A DNA stretch of 64,000 nucleotides from Crithidia fasciculata (GCA_000331325.2 CM003430.1:1101501-1165500), one strand, 5' to 3'. Shown: positions 1 through 10,184, counted from the first letter of the stretch. Notes: a model not told the origin generated them from the letters alone. A program made the numbers and translations.

Positions 1-3000
1 TCACGCCGATGAGACGACGCACAATCGTGTTGCGGTCTGCAACGATGCGGCCGCCTTCTTCGATCACGATAGCCACGACGCTGGTGTGCTTCGCGTCTAC
101 CGGCACGACGTCGTCGTCCTCGTCGTCCTCGAGCACGGGGCCAATGAATCGGTTCTGCGTGAAGAGCGCGACCGCGCCGGACTGGCCAAGGACGGTGCCG
201 CTAAAAATGTTGTTGCGGAAGGCGGCGTAGCCGTCGTTCATCGCCACCACGTCCCCGCACCCCTCCGCCGTGGCGTTGTCGGCGAAGACGCACTGCTCAA
301 AGATCGTCGTCTCTACACCGCTGCCCCGACTCGCTGCATCGTTGTCGTACGCCCTCGCGGCCGCGCTGGAGGGAAGCGCACCGGCTGACGATCGACCGCC
401 GACGCCGCCGCCGCCACTGCCAACACCGCCGCGACCACCTTTTGCACTCGCATCACCGCCATCACCCGCAGCGCTCGCCGGCGCACCACGCACCAGCACA
501 CCGCAGACGGCGTGGTTGGAGAAGACGCACGCCCTGAAGGTGGCGCTGAAGCCCGTCACGGCGAGCGACGGGGCCGCCGCGTTGCGCACGGCGTCGACGC
601 CGACGTCGTTGTTCACAAAGCCGCAGTTCTCGATGACCGGCTCGGCAAATGGGCCGACGAGAAGGCCGGCAGGGAGACGGGCGAGGCTGGTCGCACCCAG
701 CACGTGTGTGTTCTCGGGCAGCAGGGACGCCGAGAAGTGGCGACACTGCAGCGTGAGTGTGCCACGCTCGGGGTACCGACGGCCAGCTATCGGGCTCCCG
801 CCGTCGCTGTCGCTCTCCGTGCGTTTGTGCTGCCGGAAGATGCAGCGACGCACCTGTGGCCGCGTGCCGTTGCCCAATATCTCCAGCCCGGCCCGCACAT
901 TCGTGTCGAAGAGATTGCGCTCCAGGACTGGGAAGGCACCGTTGCAGACCAACGCGCCGATGTAGTTGTTCGTGAAGCGGTTCTCCAGCAGGAGGATGCG
1001 AGACGTAGACAGCGCGCTCTCCACACCAGACCCGCTGCGGCCAACAATGAGCACAGGCACGTAGCTATCTGCAAAGACGTTGGCCTGCACCACGGCGGCA
1101 CCAGCGCTGCTGTCGCTCTGCAGATAGAGGGCAGCGGTGCCTTGTGGCTGGCCGGTGAACTCGTTGCGGTAGAGCAGCGGGCCCTCCACGCCAGAGCAGT
1201 CCAGCAGCAGCGAGGAGTCCTTGGCCCCCTTGAAGAGGTTCTGAAAGACACGCGTGCGGTGTGTCGCGGCACGCGACGGAGTAGAGACGAGGCGGATCAG
1301 CTGCTGCACCGACACACGCAGGCTCACGCCGTTCTTGTCAAAGAGGTTCGACTTGCCCACCGTCGCGCAGGCGAGGTGACCTTCCACCAGAAAAGCATCC
1401 TCGGAAAGGTTCGTGAAGGTGTTGCGCTGAAACCGCGCGCTGTGGGGGCCGAGGTGGCCGCAGAGCCGCACGCCGCACCGCGCGTCGTGGAAGCGGTTCT
1501 CCTCCCACAGGAGGACGCCCGGCGGGGGCAGCTGCAGCAGCGCCGAGTAGAGCGGCACGCCAACGAGCACCTGGGAGGCGTAGAAGGAGGCTGAGGGAGC
1601 CGCATTGGTGTCCATCTGAAGCAGCGTGCGGTCCCCGTCCTGCGTAAGGGCAACCTGGCGCGCCGTCACGGCGGCCTGTGCCTCCTCGTTGCCGAAGATG
1701 TCGTTCTTGCGCAGCAGCGCGTGGCCCACCTTCAGCTTCAGGGCGTGCACCTCAAAAGGCAGCCGCACCTCGACGCGGACGTTCTGCTTGCCGAGGATGA
1801 GCTGCGCTCGCACCTTTTCATACTGCGTCTCCACCGCGTCCTTCAGGACACCGCGGTTGGCGAGCCAGCGGCCGCAGTTGATGGTCGACACGTGCATCGC
1901 GTACACGCCGTAGCGGCGGTTCTGCGAGATGTGGTTGCCCTCGATGACAAAGGCGAAGTCAAGCCCGCCGAAGCTGCGGTCCATCACCTGAAAGTCGTCC
2001 ACCGCGGCAGGGGAGCACTCCAGTGCACCCGCATCCGCAGCACCGTTAGTGCCACCGCTGTTGGTGTTGCTCCCCGGCGCAGCCGCTCCAGGCGAGACCG
2101 ACAGCGACGACGACGCGCTCGCACCGCTGCTGGCCGAGATGGCAGGAATGTTGCCGCGACGGTACGCCGGCTGCAGCCGCGCTGACGGCGGTGTTGGTGG
2201 CGGGTACGGAGTGCCGCTGCCAGGCTTCATGCCGGTCGGCAGCGGGGAACCGGCCGCCGCGGCCGCCGCGACGATGGTGGACGCCGACGCCTGCAGCGTG
2301 TGGAACACCTCCAGCCAGATGCCGTCCTTGTTGCCCGTGATGACGTTGTCTGCAATGAGAGCGTGATGAATCGAGTCGAGGCGCTGCTCCCGCTCCTCGT
2401 TCTCCTTTGGGCTGTGGACGAGCGAGAGCGACATGCTCTGCGGGGCGAAGGAGGCGAAGCTGTTGTCCATGCTTTCAAAGGTGATCGACGCGGCCACCTG
2501 CACGGCGGCGAGAATGCCCGTGGCGCAGAGCTTCTGTGGGGTGAAGAGGCAACCAGGCTCTGCGGTGGCCAGCGGCGGGGCGTACTGCTCGACGGCGAAG
2601 ATGTCCGTCACGTGGAGCTCCGCATCGGTGCGCTGGATCACCTTCGTGTTACCCGGCATCGTCGCCAGCATCTCCAGCTTGTTGTTCACCACCTTCTTCG
2701 GCTCCTCCATGTGGAACGCCTTGTGGAGCACGCGGTGGTGCTGCATCACGCCGCGAGAGACGAGCACGCCGGCGTTGCGGTGACCAGTGATGCGGTTGGC
2801 GCAGATGCTGACACGGCTGCCGTTCTGCACCCACACACCAATGCCGCCATCCGCCGAGCACACCTCCACGTACTCCGGCAGCTCCACGCCGCCGAGCTTG
2901 CGGGAGGCCGCAACGTTGTTCGTGGGCAGCGCGGAATCAGCCCCCAAGGCAGCTGGCACGCAGCCCGTTGCGAGGGTCATCCCGGTAGAAGAGGCCGCCA

Positions 3001-3658
3001 CGAGTTCGGCAAGAAATCGCAGGGCATCCGTCATGGAGAACGAGAGGACGACAGCGAGATTTGCCATTTGCTCGTAGGCGCGACGAGCCGTGTCGACAGC
3101 GGCGGCGGCGGATGGGCGGCTGCTCAGCGTCACCTCGACCGACTTCACTGAGGGGACGGCGAAGAAGGAGCGGGAAAAGATGCAGTCCGTGAAGGAGCGC
3201 GGCACGTTCGGCGTCGCCTCTGGCCTGCACCAGCCGTTGTTCGCACTGATCGTGTTGTTCGTAATGTAGCCCTTCGCCCCGCTCGCCGCGTACACACCCG
3301 CCAAGCCGTTGTCATGAAGCTCGTTGCCTGTCGCCGACACCGCCGAGCCGAAGCGCAGCAGCAGGCCAAAGAAGGTGTTGTGGTGGATGCGGTTGCGCTG
3401 GAGGTACGGATGGCAGCCGTAGCCCGCGCCAAGCCCGATGCTGCACTCTGTAATGGTATTCTCAATGAAGCTGGCCTGCTTCAGCTGACGCTGCCGCTGG
3501 TGCTCGGCGTTGTCAAGGACCTGCGACGTCCCCAGCAGAATCTCGTAGCCGCCGTACGCGTTCTTTACCGCGGTGACCGACGGCGTGCGGCTCTCGGCGT
3601 GTGCCTTGTCCAGCGCGGCCAAGTCCCAGTGCTCGAAGCGATCGTGGTAGACGCCCAT
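1..3658 (-). CDS. Giant right-handed beta-helix protein, C-terminal part (open at window edge)
   Basis: I translated the minus strand from the ATG at 3658-3656 and found one reading frame with no stop to base 1, about 1219 codons, so the protein continues outside the window. It carries the same short repeats as the upstream frame: an Asn-rich turn such as RNRIHHNT, ENTITECS or ERNLFDTN, then a Gly-rich strand, as in parallel beta-helix (PbH1/CASH) folds. Two Gly/Ser/Pro-rich inserts interrupt the helix, at roughly residues 470-560 and 1080-1130. Its ATG overlaps the stop of the upstream frame by one base (TGATG), and the fold continues across the junction. I therefore infer one gene of more than 2590 residues broken by an indel, or a real frameshift or reinitiation site, rather than two genes. 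There is no intergenic room for trans-splicing between the halves. Homologous folds bind or cleave carbohydrate or act as scaffolds; no catalytic residues are evident here, so function is unknown. Confidence 0.8.
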   Translation of the reverse strand, partial: MGVYHDRFEHWDLAALDKAHAESRTPSVTAVKNAYGGYEILLGTSQVLDNAEHQRQRQLKQASFIENTITECSIGLGAGYGCHPYLQRNRIHHNTFFGLLLRFGSAVSATGNELHDNGLAGVYAASGAKGYITNNTISANNGWCRPEATPNVPRSFTDCIFSRSFFAVPSVKSVEVTLSSRPSAAAAVDTARRAYEQMANLAVVLSFSMTDALRFLAELVAASSTGMTLATGCVPAALGADSALPTNNVAASRKLGGVELPEYVEVCSADGGIGVWVQNGSRVSICANRITGHRNAGVLVSRGVMQHHRVLHKAFHMEEPKKVVNNKLEMLATMPGNTKVIQRTDAELHVTDIFAVEQYAPPLATAEPGCLFTPQKLCATGILAAVQVAASITFESMDNSFASFAPQSMSLSLVHSPKENEEREQRLDSIHHALIADNVITGNKDGIWLEVFHTLQASASTIVAAAAAAGSPLPTGMKPGSGTPYPPPTPPSARLQPAYRRGNIPAISASSGASASSSLSVSPGAAAPGSNTNSGGTNGAADAGALECSPAAVDDFQVMDRSFGGLDFAFVIEGNHISQNRRYGVYAMHVSTINCGRWLANRGVLKDAVETQYEKVRAQLILGKQNVRVEVRLPFEVHALKLKVGHALLRKNDIFGNEEAQAAVTARQVALTQDGDRTLLQMDTNAAPSASFYASQVLVGVPLYSALLQLPPPGVLLWEENRFHDARCGVRLCGHLGPHSARFQRNTFTNLSEDAFLVEGHLACATVGKSNLFDKNGVSLRVSVQQLIRLVSTPSRAATHRTRVFQNLFKGAKDSSLLLDCSGVEGPLLYRNEFTGQPQGTAALYLQSDSSAGAAVVQANVFADSYVPVLIVGRSGSGVESALSTSRILLLENRFTNNYIGALVCNGAFPVLERNLFDTNVRAGLEILGNGTRPQVRRCIFRQHKRTESDSDGGSPIAGRRYPERGTLTLQCRHFSASLLPENTHVLGATSLARLPAGLLVGPFAEPVIENCGFVNNDVGVDAVRNAAAPSLAVTGFSATFRACVFSNHAVCGVLVRGAPASAAGDGGDASAKGGRGGVGSGGGGVGGRSSAGALPSSAAARAYDNDAASRGSGVETTIFEQCVFADNATAEGCGDVVAMNDGYAAFRNNIFSGTVLGQSGAVALFTQNRFIGPVLEDDEDDDVVPVDAKHTSVVAIVIEEGGRIVADRNTIVRRLIGV

Positions 3659-6600
3659 CACCGGTTGCGGCGGATCGTGTTCTTTTCGAAGAGAGCGCAG
3701 ATACGCCCGCCACGGGCACCAGCGGTGGCGCTGTCCACACCGGTGTAGGGCTGTGGCGTGTCGTGCGCTGGTGAGGTGACGGTGCTGCCGCTATCCGAGA
3801 CTTGGGAGGTCGATACAATAGAAGAGCGACGGTGACTGCTGCTGCCGGGCAGGTGCAGTGGCGTGCGGAGAGGGCAGCCGGAGATGACGCTCAGCAGCAG
3901 CACGCCGTGCATCTCGTTCTCCTCGATGACGTTCTCCGTGAAGGTCGGCGCAGACCCGACAAGGCGCGCCTTCACCACCTCGTCGTAGGACACCTGAAAT
4001 GGCGTTGTTGGCCCGCAGAACACGACGGCCCCGTTGCTGCAGTGGGTGATGGTGCTCTTGCAAAAAGTCCCCTGGCCGCCCACATCCACCAGCACACCAG
4101 CAAAGCCGCACCGCGCGATCTGGTTCGTCTCTTCAAAAGCCGGGCTGCCAAAGTCTGCGACGTAGACACCAGTGTAGGCGCAGTCGTGGATGGTGTTGGC
4201 GGTGAAGTGGCCGTGGCCGCCGCTGACGCAGCAGACGCCGTCGATGCAGTTGTGGATGTCATTCTCCTTCACCTGCTGCACGGTCGAGTTGTTCACAATG
4301 CAGAGGCCGTAGGGGGCGTCGTGAATGTCGTTCTGTACCAGCCACGTCTCGTGCGTCTCGCCGTCGAAGCGGTCAAGCAGGATGTTCGCCTCGCCGTGGG
4401 CGTGGATGCGGTTGGTGCGCACCACCGTCAGCGTGTGGAGCTGCGCGAAGAGGGAGTGCTGCTGCTGCGGGGGCTGCACCACGTAAGAAGCGGAGGCCAC
4501 CCCAAGCTTCTTCTGGAGAATGGTCTGCGCTCGCGCTGCTGCGTAGGTGCAGTCACCGCGGATGCCGTAGGCGCAGTTGTCAAAGATGTCGTTGTTCTCC
4601 ACCGTTGCGTTGGGGAAGGAGTCGAGCAAGACGCCGCCGTTGATGTTGCCGGATATGGTGTTGTCGGCCACGACGCTCAGCGCCGCCCGTGCCGCACTGG
4701 CCTGTCGCTGCTCGGAGTTCGTGGCGATGCTCTGCAGGACGCTGCGGTCCGTCTGCGACGGAAAGACGCTGGGGCGGCGCGAGGCAGCCTTGGAGGGGCC
4801 GCGCGACGGACGCAAGCTGTCACCGAGGCCAACGGCCTCATCCGCCTCGTCGAGAAAGGCCGAGTTCAGCTCAATCACGGCCGACTCCAGCGAGGAGCCG
4901 ACGTGCACGCCGATGTCGTTCTTCGTCACCTCGTTCGCCGTAAAGACACCATACGAGTCCGGCGCAATCTGCAGCCCACTCATCTCGCACCGCGTGATCG
5001 TGTTGCGGGTGAGGGTCGGGTGCGCGCGGCGCTGCGACAGCACACCGCAGCCGTAACAGCCCTCGATCACGTTCGCGGTCAGCGTGCCCTTGCCGCCGTC
5101 CGAGACAAGCACGCCGACGGCCTCGCGGGAGATGTGGTTGTCCGTGAAGGTCGGGTCCGCCGCCTCCGAGATGAAGATGCCGCACTGCGCGTTCTCGTAG
5201 ATGCGGTTGCGTGTAAAGGTTCCACCGGCGTTGCGAGCGCAGACGATACCGCAGCCAGACCGGGAGCCGTACATGGCATTGTCAACGAAGCGGGGCTCGC
5301 TATAGGAGCCGACTACCAGCACGTTGGCCACGCCATTCTCCGCCATCGTGTTCTGCTCAAAGAAGCCGTGTCCCTCGTTCAGCACCACGACACCGCCCTG
5401 CGGACTGCCGGCGATGTGGTTGCTGCGGAACACCGGCGAAGCGCCTTCCGAGACGACAACGTTTGGCCCGGAGTTCTCGTAGAGGCGGTTGCTGAGGAAG
5501 GAGCCGAGGGCGTTGTTGCCGGCGCGGATGCCAGCGCGAATGTTGCCAACAACGTCGTTCCCTTGCACGAAGGGGTCCGCGTCGAGCTCTACCAGGATGC
5601 CCTCGCCGTTGGCGCGGATGTTGTTCTGCACTACCGTGCAGCGGCTGCAGGCGTCGATGTGGACGCCGGCGTCGGCCGAGGCGGTGATGCGGTTGCGGCA
5701 GATGAAGGCGTCAGCGCCACCCGTGCAGTAGATCTGTGCCGACAAGTTTGCCGCGAGGCTGTTGAGCAGGATTGTGGGTCGGCTGCCGTCCGCCACCGCG
5801 ATGCCGCCCTTGCGGTTCTGCGAGATGGCGTTGGCGCAGATGAAGGGCTGGCTGTGCTCACCAACTTGGATGCCGACGCCGACGTGCGTGGCGATGATGT
5901 TGCCCACGATGAGACCACGGCTCATGTTGGAGAGCTGAATGCCGTCGCGCTTGCCACTTGCCATCTCGTTGCCGATGATGAGCGGGTTTGCGAAGTTGCT
6001 GACCAGGATGCTGGCGCCGCGGGAGCGCAGGAAGCGGCAGCCGGTGATGAGGGGGTGGGCGGCGCAGTCCACGACGATGGCGTACGTCCCGCAGTCCTCG
6101 AAGACGCACTCCTCGACCAACCCGTAGCCCTGGCGACCGAAGCGAATCGCACACACGTCGCAATTCGAGAACTTGGTGTTGATGATGTCGATGCCTTTGT
6201 TGCCGCGCAGCTGCAGCATCTCGCGGAGCGGCGGCGCCGCCTCCTTCTTGGAGGAGAGCTGCGTGCCGAGCATGTCGTTCAGCACATCCGCAAACGGGTT
6301 GGCCGACGTGGCGGACATGCCTTCGCTGATGGCGAGGGCGGTGCCGGCGACGATGCCAAACGAGGGCTGCAGGCAGGTCGGGTACGTCTGCAGCGTGAGG
6401 CGCACCAGCTGCTGCAAGTTCGAGCGCAGCTTCTCCAGTGGATACCACTCGCCCTCTACACACACGAGCGACGTCTCCGCTGCTGGGGAGGAGGTGCCGG
6501 TGCTCGATCCCGTGCTCGCCGCGGCAGCGGGAAAGCGCGCCGCCTCGACGCTGCACCGCGGCGGGGCCCCGCCCTGCACGGGAGCCCACGAGAAGGCTCG

Positions 6601-7776
6601 CTTGGGGTTTGGCAGCTCGTCCGTGAGCACGCGGTCCGCCGCACCCTGCGCGCCGTGCAGGCCGTAAAGCTGCGTGGCGTCCATGGCCGCGTTGCTGTTC
6701 GTCACGGCGGAGGCGGTCATTTGGGCGTAGGAGGAGCGGCTCGCGGCGCACTGCACGTCGATGCCGATGCAGCAGCGGTCCAACACGTTGTCACCCGTGA
6801 TGCGCAGAGTCTGGTGGTCCTGCGCGTAGCCGAAGCCCTCCTCGACCAGCGCCAAGATGCCGCAGCGTCGCTGGCAGCGCACCACGTTGCCTTTCAGCTG
6901 CGCGGTGCCCGGACCCTCGATGAGGATGCCGATCTCACCCTCGATGAGTTCATTGGACGCGATGGTGGGAGCCGCACCCTGCGTCAGGACAATGCAGCAT
7001 GCGTCTCCGGTCGTGTTCAGCGGCGACCCACCAGGCACCCCGACAACGGCTACACTCCCCGCGTCACCGAGAACGGAGAAGTGGCAATGGGAGACCTCGA
7101 CGTGGCTGCAGGACGTGTACGGCGCGCTGCCCTCGCGGCCTACGGAGCTCATCGCACCCGAGATGACGAGCGCATCGCCGCCGAAGTTGTTGTCGATGGT
7201 GCACTCGGTAATCGCCAACTCCCCGCGGGTGTCCACCTCGACGCAGCTGTGGCGGTGTGAGCGGATGGTTGTCGCCTTAATCAGGCCACCGCCGCTGTCC
7301 TGCACCACCACGCCGACGCCGCTGCTGCTCTCCTTGATCGTGCACTCATCGACGTGCACGAGGGCGTTGCCGCCGATGAGCATCGAGGTGCACTGGCAGC
7401 GGTAGAGAATCGGGTTGCCGTTGATGGCGACGACGGCGGCGTCCAGCTTGCTGGTGCTGCGCGACGAGATGAGAAGGCGCTCCATGTACACGTCCACGCC
7501 AGTGGTGGTGAGGGTGACGGTGGAGGAGCGGGAGAGCAGGTGTGGGTCCTCGCCTTCCGCGGCGACAAGCTCGAGCGGCATCTGGATAGATACCGCCTCA
7601 TTGTACTCCCCGCCCGTCAGCTCGACGCGGTCGTACGGCTTGGCGAGGGCGATGGCGCCGGCGATGGACTTCTGCGACGGGTTCTTGGCGTGCGCATTCA
7701 CCACGATGGTGCGCACCTTCTTCTTCTGCCAGTTGCTGTACCGCTGCACCACGACATAGCCGGCCTCTTCATACAT
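3658..7776 (-). CDS. Giant right-handed beta-helix (PbH1/CASH repeat) protein, N-terminal part
   Basis: This frame of 1372 residues consists mainly of beta-helix coils of about 23 residues, each with an Asn-containing turn (for example GNEMASGKRDGIQLSN and CRNRITASADAGVHID) and a G-[IV]-x-[IV] strand. About residues 510-1010 are the most regular part. The N-terminus (MYEEAGYVVVQRYSNW) precedes a KSIAGAIALAKPYDRVEL segment like the N-cap of pectate-lyase-type helices. I chose the ATG at 7776 because a strong acceptor lies at 7805; the longer open frame starting at 7869 begins upstream of that acceptor and reads pyrimidine-tract DNA as Phe-rich peptide. There is no signal peptide from 7776, so a cytosolic or cytoskeletal location is likely. 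The frame ends FEKNTIRRNR-stop at 3660-3658 in mid-repeat, which is not a natural end for a beta-helix. The same repeats resume at once in the -1 frame. Family assignment is secure; function is not. Confidence 0.88.
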   Translation of the reverse strand: MYEEAGYVVVQRYSNWQKKKVRTIVVNAHAKNPSQKSIAGAIALAKPYDRVELTGGEYNEAVSIQMPLELVAAEGEDPHLLSRSSTVTLTTTGVDVYMERLLISSRSTSKLDAAVVAINGNPILYRCQCTSMLIGGNALVHVDECTIKESSSGVGVVVQDSGGGLIKATTIRSHRHSCVEVDTRGELAITECTIDNNFGGDALVISGAMSSVGREGSAPYTSCSHVEVSHCHFSVLGDAGSVAVVGVPGGSPLNTTGDACCIVLTQGAAPTIASNELIEGEIGILIEGPGTAQLKGNVVRCQRRCGILALVEEGFGYAQDHQTLRITGDNVLDRCCIGIDVQCAASRSSYAQMTASAVTNSNAAMDATQLYGLHGAQGAADRVLTDELPNPKRAFSWAPVQGGAPPRCSVEAARFPAAAASTGSSTGTSSPAAETSLVCVEGEWYPLEKLRSNLQQLVRLTLQTYPTCLQPSFGIVAGTALAISEGMSATSANPFADVLNDMLGTQLSSKKEAAPPLREMLQLRGNKGIDIINTKFSNCDVCAIRFGRQGYGLVEECVFEDCGTYAIVVDCAAHPLITGCRFLRSRGASILVSNFANPLIIGNEMASGKRDGIQLSNMSRGLIVGNIIATHVGVGIQVGEHSQPFICANAISQNRKGGIAVADGSRPTILLNSLAANLSAQIYCTGGADAFICRNRITASADAGVHIDACSRCTVVQNNIRANGEGILVELDADPFVQGNDVVGNIRAGIRAGNNALGSFLSNRLYENSGPNVVVSEGASPVFRSNHIAGSPQGGVVVLNEGHGFFEQNTMAENGVANVLVVGSYSEPRFVDNAMYGSRSGCGIVCARNAGGTFTRNRIYENAQCGIFISEAADPTFTDNHISREAVGVLVSDGGKGTLTANVIEGCYGCGVLSQRRAHPTLTRNTITRCEMSGLQIAPDSYGVFTANEVTKNDIGVHVGSSLESAVIELNSAFLDEADEAVGLGDSLRPSRGPSKAASRRPSVFPSQTDRSVLQSIATNSEQRQASAARAALSVVADNTISGNINGGVLLDSFPNATVENNDIFDNCAYGIRGDCTYAAARAQTILQKKLGVASASYVVQPPQQQHSLFAQLHTLTVVRTNRIHAHGEANILLDRFDGETHETWLVQNDIHDAPYGLCIVNNSTVQQVKENDIHNCIDGVCCVSGGHGHFTANTIHDCAYTGVYVADFGSPAFEETNQIARCGFAGVLVDVGGQGTFCKSTITHCSNGAVVFCGPTTPFQVSYDEVVKARLVGSAPTFTENVIEENEMHGVLLLSVISGCPLRTPLHLPGSSSHRRSSIVSTSQVSDSGSTVTSPAHDTPQPYTGVDSATAGARGGRICALFEKNTIRRNR

Positions 7777-7804
7777 GCTGACTGGTTTAGAGCGAATCTC
7801 GCAG

Positions 7805-7860
7805 CTACAAGGTGAGACGAAGAAAAAGGGAGAAGCAACGAAAGTGAAAAGGAAAAAGAA
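7805..7860 (-). promoter_or_regulatory. Predicted spliced-leader acceptor of the beta-helix gene
   Basis: On the minus strand a tract of T and C about 50 bases long ends in CACCTTGTAG, with AG at 7806-7805. The ATG at 7776 follows 28 bases later with no intervening ATG. This pattern is the standard trypanosomatid trans-splice acceptor, and it decides the start of the gene. Confidence 0.75.
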
Positions 7861-9415
7861 AACCCGCAAATCCGACTAGGCTACAATTTTTCCTCCTCTT
7901 TGACGCCGAGAAGGAGATAGAGGGAAAGCTGAAAGTAGATCAGAAAGACAGACGTACACGCCTCTTTACATCAAAACTGTTGGAAGAATGAATCAGAATA
8001 CACAAAAAAAGAGAAGGAGAGTAGATTCTATAGAATAAACCAGAGAAGGGAAAAAGGTGAACAGAAAAAAAGACAAAGAGTAAGAAGAAAAGAAAATGAA
8101 AGGAAAATAGAGAGAAGAGAGGGGTGACTCTCTGTTCAACTTTCGTATGACCCGGAGCACTACGCAGAGGAGACGGTGAAAAGAAGAGCTTTTATTGATA
8201 AAAAGAGAAAAAAAAGACTCGAAACGAAAGCGTCTCTGGAAAAGAGAAATATATATAGTTATATATATATCCCTGCGAAGGAACAAGGCAGCACGACACT
8301 GCTTTGAGAGGTGTGCCTCTCTGTGTAAAAAAAAAAAAAAAAATACCGTCACAGCGGATCGTGCTGGTGTCAACTCGCCCTGTAAGAGAGCGCTACAATA
8401 CAATAAAAGATATGGCAAGAGAGAGGGAAAAGAGGGCAGCTACATAGATGGCGAGGAAGCGAAGAATTAAGAGGAACTTTTTTTTTTAGCGCAAAATTCC
8501 TCCGCTCTTCATTCTTTGAGTTGACACAGGACAGAGGTAAGAGATGGAGAGAGAGAGAGAGAGGAGGGAAAGAAGATGACAGTGGTAAATCAAAGGGAGA
8601 GAAGGATCTATTATTGTGTTTTCTGTTCTTCTTTGGTTCGCTTTTCTGCTTTTCGCTAATGAAAGAGGTGATGCTCCGTACTGCGCTTAAATAAATGCAA
8701 GAGGCAACCGTGTTTAGTGCGAAGATGAGATATACTCTTCTTACAAGCTGCAACACTCGCGACAATCGCCTCACTCCGTTGGAGAGGAAAAAAAGAGAGG
8801 AGTCACTTCAGCACCTACTCTCTTTCTTTCTATCCTTTTTATTTAAAATTGCACCTCGTTACGGTATATTTTTCGAATTTATTTCCCGATGAATAATGCT
8901 CTCACTGATGTGTGTTCCACTCGTGAGGAGGGGGCTAAGTGAAACAGAGTGTATAATAGGAGGAAAACTCATTTAAAAGAGAAAACCAAGAGAAAAGAAA
9001 CACACACACAGCGAAATAGGGGGTTGAGAAGAGGCACTCACATAAAAGCAAGCAAAAAAAAAAAAAAGAGAAGAGAGAGAGAGAGCATTCGTTACACCTT
9101 GAAAAAAGGGGTACGGAGAAAAAGAGGTGCGCGCAACCACTCATCGATAAAGGGAAACGTGGGGAAAGAAAAGAAAAAAAGAGGTCAACAAAAAAGAGGT
9201 CAGCACCACCAAAGATGCATCGACGCACCTAAGAGAGGGCAAAGCTGATGCCTTTGTTGTTGTCTTCACCTTCTCTTAAATTTCTCGTCCGCCTTTAACC
9301 CTGCTGCGGTACACGACGCAAGAGACAAAGGTAACGCAACAAAAGAGTGCTTCTTTTATTCACGCTGCGTGTCGGTTCGTTGCTGCTCGCGCTCTCTCAT
9401 CTTGCCATCTCCTCT
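7861..9415. other. Spacer between glutaredoxin and beta-helix genes
   Basis: AT-rich, strongly purine-rich on the plus strand, so pyrimidine-rich in the transcript. It includes an AT-rich TATATA block near 8249-8270, an A17 run at about 8327-8343, GA repeats near 8545-8560, and an A-run near 9053-9066. The first 150 or so transcript bases after the glutaredoxin stop (9260-9415) are purine-rich instead. No credible gene; hydrophobic ORFs on the minus strand here are readings of pyrimidine repeats. Confidence 0.7.
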
Positions 9416-9748
9416 CTACGCAAGCTTCTTGGCCAGCTCGCCGCTCTTCTGGAGGGCCTGGAGGTCGCTGCAGCCGCCAATGAACTCGCCGTTGATGAAG
9501 ATGGCCGGGACCGTCTCGTGCTGGTACGTCTTGTACAGCTGCGCGCGCAGCTCCTCGCCGTTTTCCATCTCCTCCACCTCGTAGACCTTCATATCGGTCG
9601 CGATCGGCTTCAGAATTTCCTTGGCACGCACGCAGAAGGGGCAGTGCACCCACGAGAACATCACCACCTTGTTCTGGGGGATGAGATCGGCGACGGTGGC
9701 GGCAGACATGGCGGAAGGGGCACGAAAGAGAAGACGGGTAAAATTCAT
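9416..9748 (-). CDS. Dithiol glutaredoxin
   Basis: A 110-residue thioredoxin-fold protein that uses the trypanothione/glutathione system to reduce disulphides or glutathione mixed disulphides. The active site is CPFC (Cys36, Cys39), a variant of the usual CPYC. The cis-proline motif TVP (79-81) and the GG-C-SD segment (91-95), which bind the thiol co-substrate, are present. Length is normal. Two starts are possible: Met1 (9748) and Met14 (9709). The first AG downstream of the upstream CT repeat is at about 9775, so both lie in the predicted mRNA. The extra residues MNFTRLLFRAPSA are basic and hydrophobic, like a short mitochondrial presequence, so the longer form may be mitochondrial and the shorter cytosolic. 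Trypanosomes are known to have separate cytosolic and mitochondrial dithiol glutaredoxins. Family is certain; location is inference. Confidence 0.95.
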   Translation of the reverse strand: MNFTRLLFRAPSAMSAATVADLIPQNKVVMFSWVHCPFCVRAKEILKPIATDMKVYEVEEMENGEELRAQLYKTYQHETVPAIFINGEFIGGCSDLQALQKSGELAKKLA

Positions 9749-9866
9749 AAAAAAGATGGGGATTCGCTAGAAGGCTGATAAATAGAGGCAGGTCGTTGTC
9801 GACAGCGACAGTTTGTGTAGCATACAGACGCAGAGATTCAGCGGAATAAAAGAGGAATAGAGACGC

Positions 9867-9901
<35 letters not shown>

Positions 9902-10184
9902 GTAGAGAATGTTGAAAGGAGGCAGTTCACTCTTCCTCTTCTTCATCAAGACGCCATCGCAGCTCGACATTTATTATGACGTGTGAGGCAAAAAGTTGCG
10001 CACACGAATTCTGCACGTACATGCAGCACAGAACACATTCATTGTCTCCGCCTTGACACATGATTTTTCCTTTCCTTTATATTGTTCTCGCGGGGTAGCA
10101 GACAGGTGAGGATGAAACGCACAACAACAACAACAAACTTAAACAGTAGCTGCAAACACCAGCATCCAGTTGCTCGGGCCTCCG
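9749..10184. other. Spacer upstream of glutaredoxin, with GA repeat
   Basis: Short spacer holding the (GA)n tract at 9869-9898, read as CT repeat in the transcript, and the probable glutaredoxin acceptor (TTTATCAG, AG at 9776-9775). Nothing else is visible. Confidence 0.65.
9869..9898. repeat. (AG)15 dinucleotide microsatellite
   Basis: Uninterrupted AG/GA repeat of about 30 bases. In the transcript it is a CT tract and probably serves as the polypyrimidine signal for splicing glutaredoxin and polyadenylating the gene before it. Confidence 0.9.

Noticed and set aside
512-1594. A 360-codon plus-strand frame
   Set aside because: Antisense shadow of the continuing beta-helix frame, which is open through the whole region with clear repeats.
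3802-7260. A 1152-codon open frame on the plus strand
   Set aside because: It is antisense to the beta-helix gene. GC-rich third positions remove stops from the opposite frame; the peptide is Ala/Val/Arg/His-rich without domains.
7777-7869. A Phe-rich N-terminal extension (possible signal peptide) of the beta-helix protein
   Set aside because: It reads the pyrimidine tract of the splice acceptor; the AG at 7806-7805 lies downstream of that start.
8249-8270. TATATA block as a TATA-box promoter
   Set aside because: Trypanosomatid protein genes are transcribed polycistronically without such promoters; it is in the middle of a spacer as a simple AT repeat.
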